A stretch of 64,000 nucleotides of DNA from assembly GCF_049801075.1 (NCBI RefSeq), contig NZ_JBNAGG010000003.1, positions 248,001 to 312,000 on the forward strand. The letters run 5' to 3'. The translations under genes were made by a program, and so were the position numbers. Below are positions 52,755-61,672 of this stretch, piece after piece. This DNA is from Maritalea sp049801075 (GTDB lineage: Bacteria; Pseudomonadota; Alphaproteobacteria; Rhizobiales; Devosiaceae). Every line of letters starts with the position of its first letter. The first letter of the stretch is position 1. The notes below the pieces were generated by a model. That model saw nothing but the letters and a program-made list of their open reading frames with translations. It did not search any database and was not told the DNA's origin.

Positions 52755-54059
52755 TTAGAATTCAGGGTAAGCCTCGACCCCAACTTCAGCTTTATCCAAT
52801 CCCAAAGATTCATTCTCTTCGGTCACTCGAATGCCCATGGTCACTTTGAGGGCCATCCACACCAGTGATGAAGCAACGAGGGTGAAAGCACCAATGGCCA
52901 AGACGCCAACAAGTTGCACACCGAAATTGCCTGAACCGCTCAATGGAGTGACCATTGTGCCCCAAATGCCCGCAAGCAAGTGAACAGGGATCGCACCGAC
53001 CACATCGTCAATTTTGAGTTTGTCGAGCAATGGCACAGCGAACACCACAATCACGCCACCGGCAGCACCGATGAATAGAGCCAATGGTACACTTGGCGCC
53101 AAAGGTTCGGCGGTGATGGACACAAGGCCAGCTAATGCGCCGTTGATGACCATGGTCACGTCGATCTTTTTATAGATCAGCTGCATCAGGACGATGGTTG
53201 CAATTGCGCCAGCGGCGGCGGCGAGGTTTGTGTTCACAAAGATACGTGAAACGTCGCCCGCATCTGCAATGGTGCCCATCGCCAGTTGTGAGGCGCCATT
53301 AAAGCCGAACCAACCAAGCCACAGGATAAACATCCCCAAGGTCGCCAAAGGAATCGATGAACCAGGCATTGGGGTGATGTGGCCATTTGGACCGTAGCGG
53401 CCTTTGCGTGCGCCGAGGATAATAGCGCCCGCCAAGGCCGCCCAGCCGCCCACGGAATGAACTAGGGTTGAGCCTGCAAAATCGGCAAAGCCCATGCCGG
53501 CCAACCAGCCAGCGCCCCACTGCCAAGAGCCAGTGATCGGGTAGAGAATACCGGTCAAAATGGCGGTGAAAATCAGGAATGGCCAAAACTTAATCCGCTC
53601 GGCCATGGTGCCGGAAACGATGGATGCGGTGGTGGCACAAAAAACCATTTGGAAAAACCAGTCTGAGGCCACAGAATAGCCAGCTGAATGATCATCTGCA
53701 CCGGGTGCAGGGAAATCATAAGGGCCGAATGAGCCGATGAAGCCGCCATCAACACCAGTATACATCAGATTGTAGCCTGTTAGCCAAAACATGATGCCAG
53801 CGATCGAGTAGAGTGAGATGTTTTTCAGGCCTTGCATGGAAACGTTTTTGGAGCGCACCAAACCCATTTCCAACATGGCGAAACCTGCGGCCATCCACAT
53901 CACCAAGAAACCACCGATCAAGAACAGCAATGTGTTAAAGATCATGGCATATTCAGGGGTAGGGGCCGCTTCTTGTGCTTGAGCTGCGGTGGGCAACATC
54001 AGGCCCAGAGCAACAAGCGGCGCAGCTTTTAGCGCGCGATTAAGAGACAAGCGTGTCAT
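52755..54059 (-). CDS. amtB: Ammonium transporter AmtB
   Basis: 434 residues from the ATG at 54059; GGAG 6 nt upstream favours it over the ATG at 54074. A signal peptide (LMLPTAAQAQ) precedes about 11 membrane helices with DWFFQMVFCATTASIVSGTMAER, VHSVGGWAALAGA and GFNGASQLAMG, typical Amt. It conducts ammonium and is gated by GlnK, encoded directly upstream in the same operon. Confidence 0.96.
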   Translation of the reverse strand: MTRLSLNRALKAAPLVALGLMLPTAAQAQEAAPTPEYAMIFNTLLFLIGGFLVMWMAAGFAMLEMGLVRSKNVSMQGLKNISLYSIAGIMFWLTGYNLMYTGVDGGFIGSFGPYDFPAPGADDHSAGYSVASDWFFQMVFCATTASIVSGTMAERIKFWPFLIFTAILTGILYPITGSWQWGAGWLAGMGFADFAGSTLVHSVGGWAALAGAIILGARKGRYGPNGHITPMPGSSIPLATLGMFILWLGWFGFNGASQLAMGTIADAGDVSRIFVNTNLAAAAGAIATIVLMQLIYKKIDVTMVINGALAGLVSITAEPLAPSVPLALFIGAAGGVIVVFAVPLLDKLKIDDVVGAIPVHLLAGIWGTMVTPLSGSGNFGVQLVGVLAIGAFTLVASSLVWMALKVTMGIRVTEENESLGLDKAEVGVEAYPEF

Positions 54060-54087
54060 TTTTTTCTCCAGCATTTTGATTCTTGAG

Positions 54088-54426
54088 TTAAAGCGCTTCA
54101 ACGCCGGTTTCGCTGGTGCGAATGCGCATGGCTTCTTCCAGATTGAGCACGAAGATTTTGCCGTCGCCGATGCGGCCTGAACGGGCGGCGGTGGCGATGG
54201 TCTCCACCACATCGCTGCTTTGTTCATCAGAAACGGCGATATCGAGTTTGAGCTTGGGCATGAAATTCACCGCATATTCGGCGCCGCGATAAATTTCTGT
54301 ATGGCCTTTTTGTCGGCCATAGCCGCGCACTTCGGCCACGGTCATGCCGTGAATGTCTTTGTCGCTTAAAGCGTTGCGCACATCTTCAAGACGGGACGGT
54401 TTGATTATGGCACTTATCAGTTTCAT
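54088..54426 (-). CDS. glnK: P-II nitrogen regulatory protein GlnK
   Basis: 112 residues. The T-loop is intact with the uridylylation Tyr51 in GHTEIYRGAEYAVNFMPK; the ATP-binding TAARSGRIGDGKIFV follows. GlnK senses glutamine/2-oxoglutarate and blocks AmtB. The start at 54426 is preceded by AAGAGGA. The promoter is nitrogen-controlled (next entries). Confidence 0.96.
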   Translation of the reverse strand: MKLISAIIKPSRLEDVRNALSDKDIHGMTVAEVRGYGRQKGHTEIYRGAEYAVNFMPKLKLDIAVSDEQSSDVVETIATAARSGRIGDGKIFVLNLEEAMRIRTSETGVEAL

Positions 54427-54479
54427 GATCGGTTCCTCTTGTTTGATTGCCCGGCGGGGCAATGGTCACCGTCTTAGGA

Positions 54480-54495
54480 ATCAAAATGCGTGCCA
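54480..54495 (-). promoter_or_regulatory. Putative sigma-54 promoter of glnK-amtB
   Basis: TGGCACGCATTTTGAT on the minus strand, versus TGGCAC-N5-TTGC with a single C-to-A change in the -12 element and the spacing conserved. The A at the -12 third base weakens the match. Confidence 0.6.
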
Positions 54496-54580
54496 GTTTT
54501 GGATGTTGGGTTAAGTTTCTGATTTTGTTAGAAAAATAAAATATTGTCTGACGATCAATTTACCCTTGGCTTATTTTACG

Positions 54581-54597
54581 TGCACAATAAATGTGCA
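54581..54597. promoter_or_regulatory. NtrC-type enhancer site
   Basis: TGCAC-AATAAAT-GTGCA, a perfect TGCAC-N7-GTGCA palindrome, 86 bp upstream of the sigma-54 site and 104 bp from the divergent start of the Coq6-type gene. Confidence 0.75.
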
Positions 54598-54700
54598 GAA
54601 TCGAATGTGTGCCTAAAGATTCATCTGCTGCGACAAGGGGGAACTTGTTTTTCCTTTAGGTTGGGTTCAAAGTGCGCTCAATCAAATCAATAGGTGCGAC

Positions 54701-55936
54701 ATGGCGCGAGCAAAAACTAAAGCAAAAAAGCTGGATATTTTGATTGTAGGGGCAGGGCCTGCCGGGTTGACGCTGGCATTGGCGCTCAAGCAAGCCATGC
54801 CAGATTTGGCGATAGGGCTGAATGATGTGCACAAAATTGAAGTGCCGAAAAAAGATGGTCGCGCGTCTGCTTTGGCGCTTGGCGTCACTTCGGTATTTGA
54901 AGCGCTAGGTGTTTGGGCTGATATGTTGCCCGATGCGAGCCCGATTGACGGCATGCATATAACTGACAGTTCCGATCAGGATTTATCCCGGCCGCTATTC
55001 TTGCGGTTTGAAGGTGACGTTCAGCCGGGGCGACCTTTTGCGCATATGGTGCCCAACATTTCTACAATCGGCGCTTTGCTCAAAAAGCTTGAGCGGTATG
55101 AAATTGGACATTTTGCGCCAGATAAAATCAGCACGATTGAGTCGGGCGATGCGCGATCAAGTGTGATTTTTGAAAGTGGCCAAGAAGTGCAGGCCAGCTT
55201 GGTGGTGGCGGCAGATGGTGCACGTTCCATGGTGCGCCAAATGATGGGCATTGCCACAACAGGTCATGATTATGGTCAATCGGGCATTGTGACTACAATT
55301 GAGCATGAGCTGGACCACAAAAATGTGGCTTATGAGCATTTCCTGCCCCATGGCCCATTTGCCAGTTTGCCGCTGCCGGAAAAGCGTTCGAGCCTCGTTT
55401 GGTCGGAAAAGACCAAGCTGGTGCCTGAAATATTAGCAATGTCACAAGATGACCTCGCCCGCGAGATTGAGCGCAAAATGGGTTCTAGCCTTGGCAAGGT
55501 CAACGTGCTCGCGCCCGCGCAAGCTTTTCCATTGCGATTGCAGATTGCCAAGGAATTTGTGGGGCCGCGTGTGGCACTGATTGGCGATGCAGCCCATGTG
55601 GTGCACCCCATTGCGGGGCAGGGGATGAATTTGGGCCTTAAAGACGTTGCAGCGCTGGCCGAAGTGTTGGTCGAAGCGGCGCGGCATGGTGAAGATCTAG
55701 GTGGTATTGATGTTTTGGATCGCTACCAAAAATTGCGCCGGTTCGACACAGGTCTGATGGCGATGGCGACCGATGCGCTCAATATTCTATTTTCAAATGA
55801 CCAGCCCTTGGTGCGGGTGATGCGTGATGTGGGCCTTGGTTTGGTTGATCGCGCGCCATTCTTGAAAAAAGCCTTTATCGGCCACGCCGCCGCAGCCAAT
55901 GATGATTTGCGCTTGTTGAAGGGGTTGCCGCTTTAG
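54701..55936 (+). CDS. UbiH/Coq6-family FAD monooxygenase
   Basis: 411 residues. The N-terminal GAGPAGLTLALAL binds the ADP part of FAD, and GDAAHVVHPIAGQGMNLG is the second flavin motif, with GxGxxG intact. It probably hydroxylates the ubiquinone ring. I cannot decide between UbiH, UbiF and UbiI activities. Starts at an ATG 230 bp or more from glnK. Confidence 0.88.
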   Translation: MARAKTKAKKLDILIVGAGPAGLTLALALKQAMPDLAIGLNDVHKIEVPKKDGRASALALGVTSVFEALGVWADMLPDASPIDGMHITDSSDQDLSRPLFLRFEGDVQPGRPFAHMVPNISTIGALLKKLERYEIGHFAPDKISTIESGDARSSVIFESGQEVQASLVVAADGARSMVRQMMGIATTGHDYGQSGIVTTIEHELDHKNVAYEHFLPHGPFASLPLPEKRSSLVWSEKTKLVPEILAMSQDDLAREIERKMGSSLGKVNVLAPAQAFPLRLQIAKEFVGPRVALIGDAAHVVHPIAGQGMNLGLKDVAALAEVLVEAARHGEDLGGIDVLDRYQKLRRFDTGLMAMATDALNILFSNDQPLVRVMRDVGLGLVDRAPFLKKAFIGHAAAANDDLRLLKGLPL

Positions 55937-56127
55937 CGGAGTTCTTCTTCGGTAAGATGCCTGGCACTATCCAGCACCAGCAATGGGACGCCCTTTTCGA
56001 TGGGAAAGGCCAAGCGCGCGGCAAAGGATTGCAGTTCCTTGCCATCGGCTGAAAGTTCCAGCCGCGTCTTGGTGAACGGGCAGACCAGCATTTCCAGCAT
56101 TTTAGGGTCGATATTGTGATTTTCCAT
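55933..56127 (-). CDS. Trm112-family zinc-knuckle-like protein
   Basis: 64 residues. DPKMLEMLVCPFTKTRLEL and the later LAFPIEKGVPLLVLDSAR fit the Trm112/YcaR family. Only one Cys is present, so it does not bind zinc through four cysteines. Trm112 proteins activate methyltransferases. It shares one base with the LON-domain gene (TAATG) and its stop overlaps the Coq6 gene by 4 nt. Confidence 0.87.
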   Translation of the reverse strand: MENHNIDPKMLEMLVCPFTKTRLELSADGKELQSFAARLAFPIEKGVPLLVLDSARHLTEEELR

Positions 56128-56750
56128 TATTGCATATGCTGGTTTGGGTCGCTGCGGGACATTTCCACTTCGGCCAGTGCCATCAACATTTCGGCCCGCT
56201 CCTTTAAGGTTGCGGCTTCCAGCAAAGCTTGGCGCTCGCGCGGCTGATAGGGGCTGGCCATCACGCAGCTATTGACCAGATCTTCGGTTTCCGTGTCTTT
56301 GATCTCGGACCAGTCCAACTCAAATTCAGCAAATTTGGCGTAGTTTTTCAGCACTTTTTCAAAGCGTTTGCGGTCAAATTCGCTCAAATCTTCCGGGTCT
56401 TGTTGATCAGCCTTGAAGTCCGTGTAAGTGACTTTGGCGATCCGGTATGGGGTTTCCAGATCAACAATCTCTTTTGACAGTTTAAATCGAGAAATGCCCG
56501 TCAGCCCGATCATATATCGGTTTTGCGGCAGTTCTTCAAAGTGGGTGATGCGGCCCAATGTCCCCACGCGTTCAAGCGCATCTTTGTTTTCGAGTGCTGG
56601 CTGGATCACGCCGATATGGCGATCCGCTTTTAGCGCGGCATCCACCATGGCGACATAGCGTGGCTCAAAAATGTGCAATGGCAGCACCGCACGTGGGAAC
56701 AGCAATAACCCCTCTAACGGAAAAATCGGTATGGGAGAGGCGAGTGGCAT
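56127..56750 (-). CDS. LON substrate-binding domain protein
   Basis: 207 residues from the ATG at 56750. It has the LON N-domain (PIFPLEGLLLFPRAVLPLHIFEPRY) but no AAA or protease domain, so it is a stand-alone family member of unknown role. It sits between the CnoX-type gene and Trm112, 10 bp downstream of the former. Confidence 0.88.
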   Translation of the reverse strand: MPLASPIPIFPLEGLLLFPRAVLPLHIFEPRYVAMVDAALKADRHIGVIQPALENKDALERVGTLGRITHFEELPQNRYMIGLTGISRFKLSKEIVDLETPYRIAKVTYTDFKADQQDPEDLSEFDRKRFEKVLKNYAKFAEFELDWSEIKDTETEDLVNSCVMASPYQPRERQALLEAATLKERAEMLMALAEVEMSRSDPNQHMQ

Positions 56751-56760
56751 CAATTGGTTC

Positions 56761-57702
56761 CTAGCTAAATAATAGGCCAGATAGCATCCGGCGGGCTTTG
56801 GCGGTGGCAGGATCAGCGGGGCCCCATGCGTCAAACAGTTCAAGCAATTTGACGCGCGCGCCGTCTTCATTCCACTCGCGGTCGGCTTTCATGATGTGCA
56901 ACAATTGCTCCGCAGCCTCCAATTTTTCACCTTCTGCATTAAACGCTAATGCAAGGTCGTAACGCAATTGATGGTTTTCCGGATCATTTTCCAATTCAGC
57001 TTCCAACTTTGCGGAACCGCCAAGATCAGATGCTTCCTCGCCCAGTTTAAGGGCCGCGTCCAAGCTTTTATAGGCTGGGCTTTCTTGCCCTTCCTTTGAC
57101 ACTTTAGCCATGGTGTCGCGTGCTGTTTCATCATTACCCATCTTGTGGTGGATGGTAGCAATGCCGATCATGGATGCATCATTTTGTGGGTCAAACTGCA
57201 AAATCTGAGCGTAAATTTGTGAGGCCGTGCCAAAATCTTCTGCATCCAAAGCTGTTTGGGCTTGCTCCAACGCCGCTTCAATTTGAGCGGCTGGATCGTT
57301 GGGATTCTTTGGCGCTTGGGAGGTTATCTTTTCAATAAAGGCTTTGATTTCGCTTTCAGGCACCGCGCCCATAAAACCATCAATGGGTTGGCCGCCGACA
57401 AAGGCGATCACGGCAGGGATAGATTGAATGCCCAATTGCCCGGCAATGCCCTGATTCTGGTCAATATCGATCTTGACCAATTTCACTTTGCCACCAGCTT
57501 CAGTCACGGCTTTTTCGATCATCGGGCCAAGCTGTTTGCAGGGGCCGCACCATGGCGCCCAAAAATCCACCAGCACGGGGACGGTTTGGGAGGCTTCCAT
57601 CACATCCTTTGCAAAATTCGCCGTATCTGAATCCTTGATCAGATCATTTGCTGGAGTTTGACCGTTTTGTGGGGTCAGATTGGCTTGCATTGAGAATTCC
57701 AT
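56761..57702 (-). CDS. CnoX-type thioredoxin with TPR-like C-domain
   Basis: 313 residues from the ATG at 57702 (an ATG at 57690 is in frame). The thioredoxin domain has the active site WAPWCGPCK, followed by a TPR-like tetrahelical region (AAQIEAALEQAQTALDAEDF). It matches CnoX/YbbN chaperedoxins, which protect proteins against oxidative misfolding. It may be coupled with the LON and Trm112 genes. Confidence 0.9.
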   Translation of the reverse strand: MEFSMQANLTPQNGQTPANDLIKDSDTANFAKDVMEASQTVPVLVDFWAPWCGPCKQLGPMIEKAVTEAGGKVKLVKIDIDQNQGIAGQLGIQSIPAVIAFVGGQPIDGFMGAVPESEIKAFIEKITSQAPKNPNDPAAQIEAALEQAQTALDAEDFGTASQIYAQILQFDPQNDASMIGIATIHHKMGNDETARDTMAKVSKEGQESPAYKSLDAALKLGEEASDLGGSAKLEAELENDPENHQLRYDLALAFNAEGEKLEAAEQLLHIMKADREWNEDGARVKLLELFDAWGPADPATAKARRMLSGLLFS

Positions 57703-57933
57703 AGAACACCTGATGGGTTGATCGCATTGGCATGAATGTGGCGCGGGCAGCATCTAAAAACAAGTGAGAAGCGCTAAATACCGCCCGATAAGCCGCAAAA
57801 TTCGTCAGCGAAATTTAACGTTAAATCAGCGGATAACATAAAAGTTTCACAGATGCCAATTTTTGACTTGCAATTGCTCGCTTCATTAGGCATATAAGCG
57901 CCGAACGCTGATCGTTAGATCATTGTTCCGGAG

Positions 57934-58008
57934 GCGGGCGTAGCTCAGGGGTAGAGCACAACCTTGCCAAGGTTGGGGTCGTGAGTTCGAATCTCATCGC
58001 CCGCTCCA
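57934..58008 (+). tRNA. tRNA-Gly (GCC)
   Basis: 75 nt with CCA encoded. Acceptor GCGGGCG/CGCCCGC pairs perfectly, D-arm GCTC...GAGC, anticodon GCC at 57966-57968 in loop CTTGCCAAG, TTCGAAT in the T loop. Confidence 0.97.
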
Positions 58009-58041
58009 AATATTCGGCACTTACCCCAGCCGATAAAAAAT

Positions 58042-58065
58042 AAGCGCCACTCGGGCGCTTTTTTT
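58042..58065 (+). terminator. Terminator downstream of tRNA-Gly
   Basis: AAGCGCC/GGCGCTT stem (5-nt loop) followed by a T7 run. Confidence 0.85.
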
Positions 58066-58090
58066 ATGTCTTGTTGAATGTGACTTGCGG

Positions 58091-58282
58091 CTAAGCCTTG
58101 GCGGCGTTCAGCGCTTCCGCCAACAGTTCACGATCGCCAATATGATTGGCAAGAATCAGCAAAAGTCGCGCATTGTAAGCATTGCTTTCTTCGCTGCTCA
58201 ATCCCTCATGTGCCGCCAATAAATCGGCATAAAAATCATCTGCATTGGCAATATTGGGCTTTAAATTCAGTTTCTCGCTCAT
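58091..58282 (-). CDS. DUF2783 small protein
   Basis: 63 residues, mostly helical and acidic, with FYADLLAAHEGLSSEESNAYNARLLLILANHIGD, the DUF2783 pattern. The function is unknown. It starts 9 bp after the FAD hydroxylase stop on the same strand and so is the last gene of the hydroxylase/MBL operon. A helper role for the hydroxylase is inference only. Confidence 0.78.
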   Translation of the reverse strand: MSEKLNLKPNIANADDFYADLLAAHEGLSSEESNAYNARLLLILANHIGDRELLAEALNAAKA

Positions 58283-58291
58283 TCTTGCCTC

Positions 58292-59905
58292 CTAAGCAGA
58301 TTTTCCAACAGCGCGGCGCAGCGCGTCAGTAAAATATTGCCGATCAAATGTCTCATGTCGAGCTGTGACATGTTGGTCAGGACGGATCAAATAGACCGCT
58401 TGTTGTTGGTCACCCAAATAGCGCTCTTTGATGGCATTGCTCTTGTCATCAGCGCTGGAAAGGGCCAAGCGCTTGATCTTGATTCCATCCACGTCCAGTT
58501 CGTCTGGCGCGTCGGCGTTGATGGTGAGCAGGGTGAATTGATCGCCCAAATGATTGAGCAGAAAATCATCGCCCACCGGTGCATCCGGGCAAGGTGAGCC
58601 AGGTCGTGTGCGCGCGGGTCCGTCCAGCTTGTCGGCACTGTTCAGTTGCGACTGATCATAGGTGCAGGGCACAGAAAGCCGACCCGAATTCACCAATGGC
58701 CGGGCAAACTCATAATGTTCAGACAAATCCAAAACTGCATCCCGCAACAGGCGCGACATGTCGGATTTTGGGGTGATGAAATCGGTTGAGCGCGACGAGT
58801 TAAGAATGTTCTCATCGGCACCGTAGATTCGTTCATCATCATAGCTGTCCAAAAGGCTTTCGGGGGCCTTGTCCTCAATCACCAGTTTGAGCTTCCAACA
58901 CAAATTGTCTGTATCTTGCAGGCCGGAATTGGCACCCCGCGCGCCAAAGGGCGACACTTGGTGTGCCGAATCGCCCGCAAACAGCACACGGCCGTGACGG
59001 AATTTTTCCATGCGACGGCATTGGAATGTGTAAATGGACACCCATTCCAGTTCGAAATTTACATCATCGCCCAACATAGCTTTGAGGCGCGGGATGACAT
59101 TTTCCGGCTTTTTCTCTTCTTCCTTGTCGATATCCCAGCCCAGCTGCAAATCAATGCGCCACACGCCATCTGGCTGCTTGTGCAGTAGGGCGGATTGACC
59201 CTTATTGAACGGGGGATCAAACCAGAACCACCGCTCGGTGGGGAAGGGGGCATCCATGATCACATCGGCAATCAAGAAATTGTCTTCAAAAATGCGGCCA
59301 ACAAAGTCGAGGCCCATCATTTGCCGTGTGGGAGACGCGGCGCCATCGCACGCAATCACCCAATCCGCTTCCAATTGATAAGTGCCGTTCGGCGTATCGA
59401 TGGTGAGGTCCACATGATCGGCATGAGACTTAATGTCGATGACTTTATTGCCACCGCGAATTTCAATCGGCGCGCCCTGTTGTTCCAGTTCGCGGGCACG
59501 GTTGACCAAATATTCTTCGAAATAATATTGCTGCAGATTGATGAAAGCCGGACGCCTATGGCCTGTTTCAGGCAATAGGTTAAATTCATAGACCTGACGG
59601 TCATCGAAGAAGATCTTGCCCAGGTTCCAGATCACCCCTTTATCCACCATTGGGTCACCACAGCCCAGACGATCAAGAATTTCGAGAGGGCGTTTGGCAA
59701 AGCAGATGGCACGGGAGCCAAAGCTTACCTTGTCATTTTCATCGACAATGATGGCTTCGATGCCCTGTTGTGCCAAATCGATGGCCGCGGCCAGGCCAAC
59801 TGGCCCAGCACCGATGATCACCACTTTGCGGCGGGCCGGGCTTGGTGCGGATTGATCTTGGTTCCGCGTATATGGATAGAGCGGTGTTTCAAATATCTTT
59901 GTCAT
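58292..59905 (-). CDS. FAD-dependent aromatic-type hydroxylase (MhpA-like)
   Basis: 537 residues from the ATG at 59905. FAD motif IIGAGPVGLAAA near residue 30, DG-type ACDGAASPTRQMMGL, and GDSAHQVSPFGARGANSGL with the C-terminal thioredoxin-like region. It is related to group A flavoprotein phenol/3-HPP hydroxylases. The substrate is not evident. The flanking DUF2783 and MBL genes form an apparent operon, with a 26-bp gap to the MBL gene. Confidence 0.87.
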   Translation of the reverse strand: MTKIFETPLYPYTRNQDQSAPSPARRKVVIIGAGPVGLAAAIDLAQQGIEAIIVDENDKVSFGSRAICFAKRPLEILDRLGCGDPMVDKGVIWNLGKIFFDDRQVYEFNLLPETGHRRPAFINLQQYYFEEYLVNRARELEQQGAPIEIRGGNKVIDIKSHADHVDLTIDTPNGTYQLEADWVIACDGAASPTRQMMGLDFVGRIFEDNFLIADVIMDAPFPTERWFWFDPPFNKGQSALLHKQPDGVWRIDLQLGWDIDKEEEKKPENVIPRLKAMLGDDVNFELEWVSIYTFQCRRMEKFRHGRVLFAGDSAHQVSPFGARGANSGLQDTDNLCWKLKLVIEDKAPESLLDSYDDERIYGADENILNSSRSTDFITPKSDMSRLLRDAVLDLSEHYEFARPLVNSGRLSVPCTYDQSQLNSADKLDGPARTRPGSPCPDAPVGDDFLLNHLGDQFTLLTINADAPDELDVDGIKIKRLALSSADDKSNAIKERYLGDQQQAVYLIRPDQHVTARHETFDRQYFTDALRRAVGKSA

Positions 59906-59931
59906 TTGGTCTCCCCCCAAAGCATCGATGC

Positions 59932-60882
59932 CTATGCTTGCAATTGGTTCCACATGTCCATGTCCCGCTCTGCGGTCCAAATGCGCGGTGTGTCTATGCC
60001 GCGAGCTTCGTCATAAGCGCGGGCGACATTGAAGGGCAGGCAATGTTCGTAAATGGCATAGTCTGCAAATTTCGGATCGCATTCCGCGCGTACGGCGTCC
60101 CACGCTTCTTTCAAGCTGCCACCGCGCGCCGCAATCTGTTGCACCGGCTTATAGGTGGAGGCGACAAAATCGCGGGTGTTTTCAATGGCGGCATTGACCA
60201 TCTTTTGGCCCATCAGCGCATCGCCACGACCGGGGGCAATGGCGTCGACATTATAGGCTTTAATGGCATCAAGCGTGTTGCCCCAATCGGCAAAGTGCCC
60301 ATCGCCGCAATAGCAGGCTGAGTGATATTCAACGATATCGCCTGTGAACATCACATTTTGATCTGGCACATAAATCACCGCGTCGCCGGCCGTGTGGGCG
60401 CGGCCCAAATGCATGATTTCAACTTTGCGATTGCCCAGATAAACAGTCATTTTATCGTTGAACGTTGTGGTGGGCCAAGTGAGGCCCGGAATGCTCTCAT
60501 GGCCTTCAAAAAGGCGTGGGAAGCGCTGAAACTCGCTGTCCCAATCTTCTTGCCCGCGTTCAACCACCATCGAGCGGGCTTTGTCGGACATGATGATTTG
60601 TTGTGCGCCATAGGCTGATGCGCCGAGCACACGCACCGCGTGATAGTGGGTAAGCACCACATGAGAGATTGGCTTATCGGTTACAGAGCGTACGCACTCG
60701 ATCACCTTATTGGCCAAACGTGGCGTGGCTTGTGCTTCAACGATCATGACGGAGTCATCGCCGATGATCACGCCGGAGTTTGGATCACCTTCTGCGGTGA
60801 AGGCATAAAGACCGTCGCCGACTTCGGTAAAGGAGATTTTCTTTTCAGTTGTGTCCCCTTGGGAAGCGAATGCTTTGGCCAT
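59932..60882 (-). CDS. MBL-fold metallohydrolase with altered HxHxDH motif
   Basis: 316 residues from the ATG at 60882, 6 nt from AAAGGAG; an ATG at 60885 is too near. The MBL fold is visible in DSVMIVEAQATPRLA, THYHAVRVLG, GRAHTAGDAVIYV and MFTGDIVEY. The first metal motif reads H-Y-H-A-V-R-V instead of HxHxDH, so the second Asp/His ligands are missing while later His and Asp are kept. It may bind one metal or act differently. It is the first gene of the MBL-hydroxylase-DUF2783 unit. Confidence 0.85.
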   Translation of the reverse strand: MAKAFASQGDTTEKKISFTEVGDGLYAFTAEGDPNSGVIIGDDSVMIVEAQATPRLANKVIECVRSVTDKPISHVVLTHYHAVRVLGASAYGAQQIIMSDKARSMVVERGQEDWDSEFQRFPRLFEGHESIPGLTWPTTTFNDKMTVYLGNRKVEIMHLGRAHTAGDAVIYVPDQNVMFTGDIVEYHSACYCGDGHFADWGNTLDAIKAYNVDAIAPGRGDALMGQKMVNAAIENTRDFVASTYKPVQQIAARGGSLKEAWDAVRAECDPKFADYAIYEHCLPFNVARAYDEARGIDTPRIWTAERDMDMWNQLQA

Positions 60883-60971
60883 CATAAACTCCTTTGACGT
60901 GATGCGATGATAGTTATTGCGCGTTGCAAGGTGCGCGAGAATAGCATTGCAGGGATGGCATGTTAAACCAT

Positions 60972-60991
60972 ATGCTTATCGCGTTAAGCAT
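60972..60991. promoter_or_regulatory. Palindrome upstream of the MBL operon
   Basis: ATGCTTA-TCGCG-TTAAGCAT, an inverted repeat 90 bp upstream of the MBL start. A candidate operator, protein unknown. The rest of the 60883-61090 spacer has short inverted repeats but no gene. Confidence 0.4.
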
Positions 60992-61090
60992 TAATAGTTG
61001 TTTTTGTAACTAACAAGATCGCGTGCGGCGTACCGCGTTCGGTAGAATTAAAAAAGTATGCGTCAAATTATCTTCAATTCGGCTAAGGCC

Positions 61091-61522
61091 TTAGTCGAGG
61101 CGGGATTTGCGCGGGGCCAGCAAAATGTTGGTTTCAGTGAGGCTAACACCCTCAATTAAACGAATACGGCGCAGCACATCGTCAAACTCGATCAAATCTT
61201 CTGTTTCGAGCTGCGCGATGATGTCCCATTTGCCATTTGTGGTGTGCAAGGTGCGCACTTGCGGCAAGCCCAGCATGGTTTTAATCACCGCTTCTGCTGA
61301 GCGACCCTCAATTTCCACCAACGTGATAGCATGGATGCTCTTATCGTCACGGGGTGAGCCAGTGATGATGGTGAAGCCCTTGATGACCCCATTTTTAGTG
61401 AGCCGATCAATGCGGGCCTTAATGGTGGCGCGTGATACGTTGAGCGATTGGGCCAAACTGGCAACCGGGGTGCGCGCATCGTGGCGCAACAAGGCGATGA
61501 GGCGGGTATCAAGTTCGTCCAT
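61091..61522 (-). CDS. Lrp/AsnC regulator, divergent from arginase
   Basis: 143 residues: N-terminal HTH (LDTRLIALLRHDARTPVASLAQSLNVSRATIKARIDRL) and an AsnC-type RAM domain (VRTLHTTNGKWDIIAQLE). Placed back to back with rocF across 150 bp with a perfect palindrome between them; it may activate rocF in response to arginine or ornithine. It is also upstream of the MBL operon on the same strand, so control of that is possible. Confidence 0.9.
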   Translation of the reverse strand: MDELDTRLIALLRHDARTPVASLAQSLNVSRATIKARIDRLTKNGVIKGFTIITGSPRDDKSIHAITLVEIEGRSAEAVIKTMLGLPQVRTLHTTNGKWDIIAQLETEDLIEFDDVLRRIRLIEGVSLTETNILLAPRKSRLD

Positions 61523-61552
61523 TGATCAAAATGCACATTAATTGGTTTCGAT

Positions 61553-61571
61553 TTGCGAAAGCATATCGCAA
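61553..61571. promoter_or_regulatory. Candidate Lrp operator between the regulator and rocF
   Basis: TTGCGA-N7-TCGCAA, a perfect 6-7-6 palindrome, 30 bp from the regulator start and 102 bp from rocF. Confidence 0.55.
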
Positions 61572-61672
61572 TTTTGCACATATATCTATCTTTTCGTTGA
61601 TCGCCCACGAGGCCATACTGCAAAAAACGCCAGAAAATGGCGAGAGCTAGGGTATAGATTTAAGGTAGTTTT

